Shown piece by piece: positions 8,030 to 15,667 of a stretch of 64,000 nucleotides of DNA. The stretch covers positions 186,001-250,000 of the forward strand of contig NZ_JACIEP010000005.1 in NCBI RefSeq assembly GCF_014196915.1, written 5' to 3'. Position 1 is the stretch's first letter, and every line of letters begins with the position of its first letter. The stretch comes from Dysgonomonas hofstadii. GTDB taxonomy: Bacteria; Bacteroidota; Bacteroidia; Bacteroidales; Dysgonomonadaceae. Under the pieces are notes generated by a model. It ran no database searches. It saw nothing but the letters and a program-made list of their open reading frames with translations, and was not told the DNA's origin. The translations under genes and the position numbers were made by a program.

Positions 8030-8812
8030 CTATAATTCTTTCACCTTTGCGATCATCTCTTCTATTAAATCATTATCACATTTGGCCCATAATATCTCCG
8101 GATCGTCTCCTGCCCAAATGTTTAGTGTATTGAACATGAAAATGTGTATATTTTGCTCAATTTTATATTCCAATTTTCTTTCTGTCGTTCTTCCTATCTT
8201 TTTTTGGCAAAATAACACGACCTGTGCCTTGTTCTTCCCTTTTGAATACAATTGTCCGAGCTCTGATAAATCTTCTAACAATTTATTCATATTCGTTGAT
8301 TCATTGTACCTGTGGTGATAGAATATTATAATTTCTTTGCTCCCTTTACATCTTTTCAGACGATCTATTCTTTCTTTAAATTTTATTCTTAAATACTCAT
8401 TTCCAATGACATCATGATGGGTGAATTCAAAGCCATTGGTATGTAAGCTATAATATGAATTAGTGATTTTATCATATTTTTTCAAACGAGGTACCTGTTG
8501 TTTATCGTTTAACTCTTCGTATTTGATAAACTCAGTGTTGAGAAAATCTTTATAATTATCTTTTTCTATCTGAATAATATATTCAATATTGGATCGCCCG
8601 TGCGAATAAACCGTAGTAAAAGACTTGATATTATATCGGTCTAAAATATTGTCTGTTAAACAATTTTCTCCAAAAGAGAGATATAATTTTTTAGAGAAAA
8701 TATATCTATACTTTTTTTTTAATTGATATAATATATCGATCACTTTCTTCAGCTTTTTTTCATTTCTTAAAATAACATTCTCTGCATACAGGCAAATATC
8801 CGCTGTCTCCAA
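8030..8812 (-). CDS. DUF1796-like putative papain-fold protein
   Basis: 260 residues as drawn. From about residue 42 the pattern LYLSFGENCLTDNILDRY, then a SHGRSNIEYI region, FEFTHHDV near 130 and a KFKERIDRL helix near 145 resembles DUF1796 (putative cysteine peptidase), where an N-terminal Asn-Cys and a later His are conserved; I infer this by eye. The catalytic role is unproven. The start at 8812 is a weak TTG lying inside tdk (53-base overlap); a GTG at 8743, 17 bases after the tdk stop, is a reasonable alternative. It is A/T-rich and Lys/Ile-rich compared with neighbours. Probably co-transcribed with tdk. Confidence 0.55.
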   Translation of the reverse strand: METADICLYAENVILRNEKKLKKVIDILYQLKKKYRYIFSKKLYLSFGENCLTDNILDRYNIKSFTTVYSHGRSNIEYIIQIEKDNYKDFLNTEFIKYEELNDKQQVPRLKKYDKITNSYYSLHTNGFEFTHHDVIGNEYLRIKFKERIDRLKRCKGSKEIIIFYHHRYNESTNMNKLLEDLSELGQLYSKGKNKAQVVLFCQKKIGRTTERKLEYKIEQNIHIFMFNTLNIWAGDDPEILWAKCDNDLIEEMIAKVKEL

Positions 8813-9302
8813 TTAGTACCACATCTTTTTTCTCTCCCAGATATAGATTCATTGTCGCTTTTCTTGCACACCTTGAGCAGCAGGATTTAATCTCTTCTAT
8901 AACATCAGCTATTTCGAATAGTCTTTTAGAGCCGGCAAATAGATTTCCGTTACTATCAGTCCTCAATCCATAGCAAATTATTACTAAATCTTTTTGCATG
9001 CACAGTTTATTAAGCTGATCTATATCATTCTCTGATAAGAATTGGCATTCGTCAATCATGATTACTGATTGCTGGCCAAGATAGCTGAACAGGTCTGACA
9101 GGTCTGAGTTCTCAGGGATAGTTATACATTTCTTCGGAGGTATTCCGGCTCTGGTAGTAATATACTCTCCATCCCGGGTGTCTATACTCGATTTGGTGTA
9201 AATAACAGTTTTTCCTCTTTCCTCAAGGTTATACCCTGTCATTAATAAATGCGCAGACTTACTGGAGCCCATGGCTCCGTATCTAAAAATAATTTTGCTC
9301 AT
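8760..9302 (-). CDS. tdk: thymidine kinase (class II)
   Basis: This 180-residue enzyme phosphorylates thymidine to dTMP with ATP in the salvage pathway. The P-loop is GAMGSSKS (residues 9-16) and the Walker B-like IMIDECQFL is near residue 81. The C-terminal zinc site is formed by a CSRC pair (near 142) and CREC (near 174). YLGEKKDVVLIGDSGYLPVCRECY corresponds to the family's lasso and substrate-loop region but is somewhat divergent; the canonical GPMFSGKT P-loop is altered. A TACTTTTG -7 box lies at 9334-9341 on the minus strand. A DUF1796-like gene follows. Confidence 0.9.
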   Translation of the reverse strand: MSKIIFRYGAMGSSKSAHLLMTGYNLEERGKTVIYTKSSIDTRDGEYITTRAGIPPKKCITIPENSDLSDLFSYLGQQSVIMIDECQFLSENDIDQLNKLCMQKDLVIICYGLRTDSNGNLFAGSKRLFEIADVIEEIKSCCSRCARKATMNLYLGEKKDVVLIGDSGYLPVCRECYFKK

Positions 9303-9376
9303 ATTTAGCTATAGTTGTTATTTCTTATCCGCGCAAAAGTACAATTTTTATTTATAAGAAAAATAGAATAAAAGAA

Positions 9377-9401
9377 AAGCATCTGATTTTTTCAGATGCT
9401 T
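9377..9401 (-). terminator. terminator after the small lipoprotein gene
   Basis: AAGCATCTGA (9377-9386) and TCAGATGCTT (9392-9401) are perfect 10-base arms around a 5-base loop. On the minus strand it is followed by TTTCTTTTATTC. It lies between the lipoprotein (upstream) and tdk (downstream). Confidence 0.7.
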
Positions 9402-9432
9402 CTCAATATTTTAATTATTTATATAATACGTT

Positions 9433-9690
9433 TTATTCTTTTTCTTTATACCATTTGTATAGATGTCCGTCTACAAACTCGAAGAACCAGTGGTATTTAT
9501 ATTTGTCCACATATTCCAGTGTCTGGTTTGCATCGTCCTTATACTCTACCACATTGTATTTATCACCCATCAGTGTGACAATCTGATTAGTGGTCATACC
9601 CAGTTCTACTTGTTTCAATTGAGTATTGTAAGCTGTTCCACAAGCTGTTAATGCAACAGCCATAAATAGTGCAAGAATTAATTTTTTCAT
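9433..9690 (-). CDS. small lipoprotein, SmpA/OmlA (BamE)-like
   Basis: 85 residues from the ATG at 9690 (MKKLILALFM). I prefer this to the upstream ATG at 9747 because it begins a clean lipoprotein signal with lipobox LTAC (Cys 17 or so). The mature part QLKQVELGMTTNQIVTLMGDKY followed by short strands (LEYVDKYKYHWFFEF) resembles the SmpA/OmlA fold, where a small helix-turn-helix precedes three strands. The role is unknown; a BamE function is not implied. Confidence 0.75.
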   Translation of the reverse strand: MKKLILALFMAVALTACGTAYNTQLKQVELGMTTNQIVTLMGDKYNVVEYKDDANQTLEYVDKYKYHWFFEFVDGHLYKWYKEKE

Positions 9691-9860
9691 ACTTATAATT
9701 GTTTTATTAGTTAGTAAACAATCAGGTGATTTATAAAGTTCGTTCATATGCTTTTTTCGGGATAAGAAAACATACTTTTTCTGGTTTTGTATTGTTCATA
9801 TTTTTAATAAAACGGAATTTACAGGCAAGTATTGTTCCATTCCTAATGCTTTTTTAATAA

Positions 9861-9888
9861 AAATACTCCGGAGGATTCCGGAGTATTT
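9861..9888 (-). terminator. terminator after the amylase gene
   Basis: AAATACTCCGG (9861-9871), 6-base loop, CCGGAGTATTT (9878-9888), a perfect stem. On the minus strand TTTTATTAAAAAAG follows. It lies 70 bases past the stop of the GH13 gene; it could also act on the plus strand. Confidence 0.75.
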
Positions 9889-9958
9889 ACGTTCATTTTA
9901 CTATGAGTAAAACAGTCTAGTGTGTTATTTGAAATGTAAAAACCATGAGTATGAAATA

Positions 9959-11836
9959 TTATTCACTGAGATAAAGCCTGTATTCCCCGGGTTGCAATTC
10001 TACTTTTTGTTTTTCAGATGTTGTGGTAATCTGCGCATTGGTAAATAGTTCTGTCCACGAGCCAGCTTTTTCAAAATTTACATCTGCAGATACAGGTACA
10101 AGGTCGAAATTTGCAATTACACAAGCATAATTATTTCCCGACTTCAGTAATATCTGCTTATATTGTCCTGCCAGGTCGGCAGTATAGGTATTCGTTGAGA
10201 ACAGGCTGTTAGAATTACGGAGTTTGTTCATTTTTGCATAGACATCATACATTGCTTTGCGTTCAGTAACATTATAATAATCCCAGCGTATGGGCTTCTT
10301 ACCCAATCGATCATCATTTAGCTCAAAGTCATATCCTACTTCTCCAAATTGCCAGATCATTTTCGGGCCCGGGAGCGAGAGTAATATCACTGCCGCTGCT
10401 TCTGTGCGCTGAAGTCCTGTAGCCAGATTTTTTACATCATAATCGCCGATAGCATCTCCATACGAGTTGTTTTTGAACATGATGCGTTCTTCGTCGTGGC
10501 TTTCCATATAGGCAACCAGATTAGGCTTAGACCATCCCCGTTCGAGGTAGGAAGCCCAGTTTACATCGCCTTTCATTTTATTGTAGTCACCAATCTCGGC
10601 ACCCCAACCCATAGTAGCTTCGTTGAAATTATAGTTTATATTTCCCCACAGCTTGATACCATAGTCTGATAGAATAACTTCTTCCGAATTGTCGGTCAGA
10701 TGTTCAAATATCACAATGGCGTCAGATTTGCGTTTCCATATTTCATCCGTCATTCGTTTCAATATGGCTATGCGGCTGTCATCCTTATCCCATCCGTTAC
10801 CGGTCTTATTGGTAAATCCTTTGGTGAAGTCGAAGCGGAAACCGTCTATTTTATATTCTTTCATCCAGAATGCACATACACTATCTACAAATGCCTGGGT
10901 GTATTTGCTTTCGTGATTGAAATCCGATCCCCACGAATAGTCCGTGTTAGGAGATGTTGTATTGTACCACGGATTGTCGCTTGTCGGATTGTAATTTCCA
11001 TCGTCGTACATCCTCACCAACGGACTTTGCCCGTAACTGTGGTTCAATACCATATCCATTATCACGGCAATGCCTCTTTGGTGGCAGGCGTCTATAAATG
11101 CTTTATAATCGTTTGGTGTACCATATGCTTTGTCTGTGGCGAAATAGAATGACGGGTTATAGCCCCAGCTGTCGTTGCCTTCAAATTCGTTGAATGGCAT
11201 CAGTTCGATAGCGTTTATACCGAGATTTTGTATATAGTCGAGTTTGCTTTGAACTCCTTTAATGCTTCTCTCTTCTGTAAAATCACGGATAAGGATTTCA
11301 TAAATCACCATATTATCGGGATTAGACAAGCTGAAATTCGTTACTTTCCAGTCATAAGTGGCTGGTGCCGTATTCACTACCATAGCTATCTGATCGGTTT
11401 TACCTGTAGGGTAGGCGATTAGGTTCGGGTAAATACTGCTTGATATATCTTCGTCGTTCCACGGGTCAGATATTTTACTGGTGTATGGATCTGCAACTTT
11501 TATTTTATTGTCTATCAGGTATTGGCAGATGTATTCTTTCCCTTTTTCCAGGTTTCCGATTTTGATATAAAAACGATCGTCTTTTTTTACCATTTTGTAT
11601 TCATCTGATACCTGCCAGTTGTTGAAATCTCCAATGAGGTAAACCGATTGTTTTCCGGGTGCAAAAAGTACAAAACCCAGGGAGTCTTCACTGATAACGG
11701 TTATCCCGTCTCTCATTCCTATTTCTGAAGGTGTTTCCGGTTCAGGATCCGGCTTCGGTGTAATCGTATCATTATCATCGCTACATGCGATAAATAATAA
11801 TGATAATAAAAATATGAATATAACTCTAATTTTCAT
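9959..11836 (-). CDS. GH13 alpha-amylase family lipoprotein
   Basis: A 625-residue surface or periplasmic glycosidase. The lipobox is FIAC, with Cys 18, followed by an acidic/proline linker (about 19-40). An N-terminal beta-sandwich of the CBM48/E-set type (about 45-130, with VYLIGDFNNW) precedes the GH13 barrel. The catalytic residues can be placed: nucleophile Asp336 (DGFRFDFTKG), acid/base Glu378 (IFEHLTD) and Asp448 (ESHDEER); DMVLNHS near 258 is conserved region I. A C-terminal beta domain ends in PGEYRLYLSE. It likely hydrolyses alpha-glucans such as starch or maltodextrin. No SusC/SusD pair flanks it. A -7-like TAGTTTTG (11877-11884) and a LacI-type palindrome (11942-11951) lie upstream. 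Confidence 0.92.
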   Translation of the reverse strand: MKIRVIFIFLLSLLFIACSDDNDTITPKPDPEPETPSEIGMRDGITVISEDSLGFVLFAPGKQSVYLIGDFNNWQVSDEYKMVKKDDRFYIKIGNLEKGKEYICQYLIDNKIKVADPYTSKISDPWNDEDISSSIYPNLIAYPTGKTDQIAMVVNTAPATYDWKVTNFSLSNPDNMVIYEILIRDFTEERSIKGVQSKLDYIQNLGINAIELMPFNEFEGNDSWGYNPSFYFATDKAYGTPNDYKAFIDACHQRGIAVIMDMVLNHSYGQSPLVRMYDDGNYNPTSDNPWYNTTSPNTDYSWGSDFNHESKYTQAFVDSVCAFWMKEYKIDGFRFDFTKGFTNKTGNGWDKDDSRIAILKRMTDEIWKRKSDAIVIFEHLTDNSEEVILSDYGIKLWGNINYNFNEATMGWGAEIGDYNKMKGDVNWASYLERGWSKPNLVAYMESHDEERIMFKNNSYGDAIGDYDVKNLATGLQRTEAAAVILLSLPGPKMIWQFGEVGYDFELNDDRLGKKPIRWDYYNVTERKAMYDVYAKMNKLRNSNSLFSTNTYTADLAGQYKQILLKSGNNYACVIANFDLVPVSADVNFEKAGSWTELFTNAQITTTSEKQKVELQPGEYRLYLSE

Positions 11837-12172
11837 GGCTTAAAATATAAATGGCTGATATTGATTAATTCAAGATCAAAACTAATTCTTCCTGTGAAAA
11901 CTTTATTCCTGTTATGCTTAAAATCGACCTAAAATTGTATGCAAACGTTTGTGTATTTATCTGGAGTGATCTTGAAAATAATTTTATCAAAAATTTAATA
12001 AATAATTAAACCAATTGATTTGTCTATAGTCTAAAAGGTATAAATATGATAGAATTATCTAGGCTATAGCAAGATTTTAGAATAAGGGACCTGAAAAAAC
12101 TCTTCGTAGAAAATATATGTCTATGTGTTAAATACACATAAATTGATTCATTAACAACTAATACTTATTACC
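11837..12172. other. divergent intergenic region
   Basis: 336 bases between the amylase and the Arg-Glu-Gln lipoprotein. It is A/T-rich and holds the amylase -7-like box TAGTTTTG (minus strand, 11877-11884) and the palindrome CAAACGTTTG. I see no RNA gene or ORF in it and no clear promoter for the plus-strand gene. Confidence 0.5.
11942..11951. promoter_or_regulatory. LacI-family-type operator upstream of the amylase
   Basis: CAAACGTTTG is a perfect 10-base palindrome with the central CG typical of LacI/GalR-family operators. It lies 105 bases upstream of the amylase start and about 58 bases upstream of its -7 box. No LacI-family gene is in the window, so the regulator would be encoded elsewhere. 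This is inference from the motif alone. Confidence 0.4.
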
Positions 12173-13840
12173 ATGAAACGTTTATTGCTTTTTATCGGTG
12201 CTGCCAGTATATTCATATTTCAACCCAGTTGTTATAAAAAATCGAGTAATGATACTATAAATCATAAGGATCAGGAAACTGTTATTAATGAGAATGAGTT
12301 TATTCCCGATTCTATAATGAGTTACGATAGTATTCAGGTAAATAATTATCCTGTATCAGGTAATTATATCGATGATCCGGTAAATAATAATTTCCGATCG
12401 GATACGATTTATGATGGAGATGAAATCTACAAAAATAATTATCAGCCTGGTTTTTATGTTCTTGCACCTGCGCCCGGTCCGGTGCATGCCGAAAATATAA
12501 TACCAGATTATCAATATCAGAATAATTATTTGCCGGATGATCAGTATTATTATGAAGACAGGTACAATGATTATAATGATAGTTATTATTACGAAGAATA
12601 TTATCCGTCATGGCAAACAGACTATTATTTCAATTATTACCAGGACAATTACTATTACGATGATTATTACTATTATACTCCATCTTATCCGGTGTATGTA
12701 AAACCGGGTAAACCCCATAGGCCAAATAAGCCGCATCGTCCCGAAAAGCCAAAACCGGAAAGACCCGATCCGAAACCTCAACCGCCAATATCAATAAGGC
12801 CATCTGACCGCCCTAGGCCAGAAACTCCTGTCCGTCCTGAATTCAGTGATGAGATCAGAGGATCATCTAGGCCGACAGTCAGACCGGGAACATCAAATGA
12901 GATACGTCCGTCCGCCAGACCAGCTAATAGTGCGACAATACGGGAATCGGATGCTATAAGACAAGAGACAGAGCGCAGGCAACGTGAAGAACAACAAGCC
13001 AGAGAGCGCCAGGAAGCGGAAAGCCGTAGCCAGAGAGAGGTGCAGGAAAATAGAGAAAGGGAGCGGCGCGAAACCGAGAGTCGCCGCCAGCGTGAAGCAC
13101 AAGAGCGTCAGGAGGCAGACCACCGTAGGCAGCAAGAGGAACAACAAACTAAAGTACGTCAGGAAGCAGAGGCTCGCCGCCAGCGTGAAGACCAACAAGC
13201 GCGCGAACGTCAGGAATCGGAACGTAAACAACGCGAAACTCAGGAACAACAGGCTAGAGAACGACGTGAAAACGAAGCACGCCAACAGAAAGAAGCACAG
13301 GAAAAACAAGACAGGGAACGACAAGAAACGCAGCGGAAGCAACGGGAAGAGCAGCAGGCTCGTGAACGTCAGGAATCGGAAAGCCGTCGCCAAAAAGAGG
13401 CACAGGAGGTTAGAGACCGTCAGGAACGTGAGCGACAAGATTCGGAGCGTAAACAACGTGAAGCGCAACAAGCACGCGAAAGCCAGGAAAGAGAACAACG
13501 TGAGGCCGAGAGTCGCCGGCAGCGTGAGGCTCAGGAACGACAGGAATCAGAACGCCGCCAACGTGAAGAGCAACAGGCAAGAGAGCGCCAGGAGGCAGAA
13601 AATCGTCGTCAACGAGAAGCTCAGGAAGCAAAAGAACGCCAGGAAGCGGAATCCCGCAGGCAGAAAGAAGCACAAGAAGCCAGAGATCGTCAGGAACGTG
13701 AACGCCGGGAATCGGAGGCCCGTCGTCAACGGGAGGAACAGCAAGCCCGGGAAAGACAGGAGTCGGAACGTCGTCAGCGAGAAGCACAGGGAAAAAGCCG
13801 TAGTGAATCTACTCGCAGTAGTCAGGGAAGAAGCCGTTAA
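12173..13840 (+). CDS. lipoprotein with Tyr-rich, Pro-rich and long Arg/Glu/Gln-repeat regions
   Basis: 555 residues in four zones. The signal ends at a possible lipidation Cys 20 (QPSC). A Tyr/Asn/Asp-rich zone (about 112-176) contains runs such as YYYEEYY. A Pro/Lys/Arg zone (177-253) is next. Then about 285 residues (260-545) are almost only R, E, Q and A in degenerate units like RQREEQQARERQE, predicted to form one long charged helix. Repeat units use varied synonymous codons, so they are not recent slippage copies. Long ORFs in other frames here are by-products of the stop-poor repeat. The function is unknown; a stiff spacer or cell-surface matrix protein is conceivable. A collagen-like lipoprotein gene follows 20 bases downstream. 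Confidence 0.8.
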   Translation: MKRLLLFIGAASIFIFQPSCYKKSSNDTINHKDQETVINENEFIPDSIMSYDSIQVNNYPVSGNYIDDPVNNNFRSDTIYDGDEIYKNNYQPGFYVLAPAPGPVHAENIIPDYQYQNNYLPDDQYYYEDRYNDYNDSYYYEEYYPSWQTDYYFNYYQDNYYYDDYYYYTPSYPVYVKPGKPHRPNKPHRPEKPKPERPDPKPQPPISIRPSDRPRPETPVRPEFSDEIRGSSRPTVRPGTSNEIRPSARPANSATIRESDAIRQETERRQREEQQARERQEAESRSQREVQENRERERRETESRRQREAQERQEADHRRQQEEQQTKVRQEAEARRQREDQQARERQESERKQRETQEQQARERRENEARQQKEAQEKQDRERQETQRKQREEQQARERQESESRRQKEAQEVRDRQERERQDSERKQREAQQARESQEREQREAESRRQREAQERQESERRQREEQQARERQEAENRRQREAQEAKERQEAESRRQKEAQEARDRQERERRESEARRQREEQQARERQESERRQREAQGKSRSESTRSSQGRSR

Positions 13841-13860
13841 CAAATTAAATATATGCAGTT

Positions 13861-14331
13861 ATGAAAAAAATGATGTTAATATTATTCGTAGCCATAGCAG
13901 CTATGGCTTGTGAAGGGCCAATGGGACCCGAAGGGCCGCTAGGACCTACAGGACAAAAAGGGGAACCGGGATATGGAAACAGTTGGTATACAACTTCATT
14001 TACCATAAATTCCGATGAATGGGAACTCATCGGTACACCGGGTGGGCTGAACTCTTATTTTTTTGTGGACAAGTCCTTAACGGAGCTGACGAATACTATA
14101 TATAAAGAAGGTACAGTTGTCGCTTATATGGAAACATCGAAAGGAGTGAAAAATGGATTACCGTATGTTTTACATAAAGGCGATGAGGATGAATTGGGTG
14201 AATTCCTTTGGACGCAGACCTACGATTTCGATTTCTATCCCGGAGGTGTGGGCTTTTATGTAACTTACTCAGATTTCAGTACAAAGATCCGTCCCGATAC
14301 CGAAACATTCCATATTGTTTTGATGTGGTAA
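13861..14331 (+). CDS. collagen-like lipoprotein
   Basis: 156 residues. The signal peptide ends at Cys 17 (AMAC). Immediately after come Gly-X-Y triplets (GPMGPEGPLGPTGQKGEPG, residues 19-37), a short collagen-like stalk. The rest is a small beta-rich domain (YTTSFTINSDEWELIG..., ending FHIVLMW). Short lipoproteins of this form are common in Bacteroidetes; the stalk is usually thought to trimerise. The role is unknown. It probably shares a transcript with the upstream Arg-Glu-Gln lipoprotein and ends at the terminator at 14345-14376. Confidence 0.8.
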   Translation: MKKMMLILFVAIAAMACEGPMGPEGPLGPTGQKGEPGYGNSWYTTSFTINSDEWELIGTPGGLNSYFFVDKSLTELTNTIYKEGTVVAYMETSKGVKNGLPYVLHKGDEDELGEFLWTQTYDFDFYPGGVGFYVTYSDFSTKIRPDTETFHIVLMW

Positions 14332-14344
14332 GGTGCAGAAGAAC

Positions 14345-14376
14345 AAAAAAGTGCAGCAACAAACTGCACTTTTTTT
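14345..14376. terminator. bidirectional terminator between convergent genes
   Basis: AAAAAAGTGCAG (14345-14356) and CTGCACTTTTTT (14364-14375) pair around AACAAA(A), with an A-run before and a T-run after. It serves the collagen-like lipoprotein on the plus strand and the HTH regulator on the minus strand. Confidence 0.85.
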
Positions 14377-14390
14377 ATGTATATTTTTAT

Positions 14391-15359
14391 TTACAATAGG
14401 GTATCAATTAATTCATGCTGTACTTTGAAAAACTGGATTCGTTGTATTTCCCCACTTTCGGAAATAAGAGTAGATACTCTTTTCAGGGAATGTATCCTGT
14501 CTTTCATTCTCAATAAAGAATTTGTATCGAGCGATACTACATAATTCATGGTGAATGCACCTATCATACTCAAATGTATATTTTCTGTTTCCAGATATGA
14601 ATATGCTGTATCGGTGTTAATATTCGATATATATATTTGTACCTTATTACCATTATCGAATCTGCCTTTGGATGCAAATTCCTCCATCCTGTTCAGAAAA
14701 TTATGCAATTCTGCTTTCAGATCTTCTATATCTTTATCATTCATCAGGCGGATACTTTTGAAGTAAGAAATTTCTTTCAGGATAGATCGAATAATTGTGC
14801 TATCCCAGATATAAACTGTATTTTTTATATTCTGTGTTTCTTTTATTATCGATTGAGACAAATTATGAAGTCTTTCGGGATACTCTATTTTATTAAAAGG
14901 CTTTATATTGTTTAGGTCCTGATTAATATACATCCACTTGAAAGAGTTGTATTTGCCAAGCAGATAATAGTAGTTGGCCGGAAATGAAGGAAACAGGTTT
15001 GACGTATATACCTGTTCTGAGTCTGATTTTAGACTCGCTGCTTTTAGCAAATCCCGGAATTCTTCCATTGCCAGATAATCTTTCTCCCTTGGTTCATAGA
15101 ATCGCTGATCTATCAGTTCATATATAGGATTATTCGTACAAGTCGTTGTTATAAGCGAATCCAGCGATATACCAAGCTGTTTCACTATTAGTGCGGCTTC
15201 ATAGAGGGTGAATGGAACTTCTCCCCGCAGACGGCGATAAACTGCTTCTTTACCAATAAACAATATCTCAGTTAAAACATTTGCAATATTTTTATCCTCA
15301 GGTAATGTGTTTCTAATTGCTTTTTGCAAGTTATTATTAAGTGTTTCGGTATTGACCAT
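14391..15359 (-). CDS. putative transcriptional regulator with N-terminal HTH
   Basis: 322 residues. Residues about 20-70 (VLTEILFIGKEAVYRRLRGEVPFTLYEAALIVKQLGISLDSL) have the helix spacing of an XRE-type HTH: a recognition helix with AVYRRLRGE, then FTLYEAALIVKQLGIS. The rest has no domain I recognise; it is rich in Lys/Ile/Asn and mostly helical with a few strands. Proteins of this layout are frequent single-gene regulators in Bacteroidetes. Ligand and targets are unknown. It is transcribed convergently towards the collagen-like lipoprotein. Confidence 0.6.
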   Translation of the reverse strand: MVNTETLNNNLQKAIRNTLPEDKNIANVLTEILFIGKEAVYRRLRGEVPFTLYEAALIVKQLGISLDSLITTTCTNNPIYELIDQRFYEPREKDYLAMEEFRDLLKAASLKSDSEQVYTSNLFPSFPANYYYLLGKYNSFKWMYINQDLNNIKPFNKIEYPERLHNLSQSIIKETQNIKNTVYIWDSTIIRSILKEISYFKSIRLMNDKDIEDLKAELHNFLNRMEEFASKGRFDNGNKVQIYISNINTDTAYSYLETENIHLSMIGAFTMNYVVSLDTNSLLRMKDRIHSLKRVSTLISESGEIQRIQFFKVQHELIDTLL

Positions 15360-15667
15360 GGTTATAAAGCAAATAAAACTTCAGACAAGAATCTCCCGTC
15401 CAAAGAAAATGTTATTGTTTCGCCAAGTTATATTAACAGATTGTTCCAAGCACTAGTTACTATTGAGGCAAATGTAAAATATTTTTTTCTATAAATGTCA
15501 AATCATTCAATATATTTATCTTGATGAATAGATATTTTAATTCATTTTATTATTTGTGTCAATACCTTTATTATAAGAATATTGCAGGATTCTCTATATT
15601 GATATGCAAATAGTCTTTTTATCTCACGGAAACTTTTTGTATTTTTGATAAGATAACATCATACATT
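15360..15667. other. divergent intergenic region
   Basis: 308 A/T-rich bases between the HTH regulator and rarA. I see a -7 box for rarA at 15640-15647 and nothing else I can support: no RNA gene, no ORF of note and no strong hairpin. Confidence 0.4.
15640..15647 (+). promoter_or_regulatory. -7 box of the rarA promoter
   Basis: TATTTTTG matches TAnnTTTG and lies 20 bases before the rarA ATG. The -33 region (CTTTTT near 15615) is only a partial match. Confidence 0.45.

Noticed and set aside
12960-13800. Direct-repeat appearance suggesting a CRISPR array
   Set aside because: Units are degenerate, in frame with a coding region and lack unique spacers and cas genes.
12893-13913. Long ORFs in other frames (12893-13498 minus, 12984-13913 plus, 13410-13787 minus, 13547-13843 minus)
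   Set aside because: The repeat of the Arg-Glu-Gln lipoprotein is short of stop codons in several frames; only the 12173-13840 frame has a signal peptide and coherent zones.
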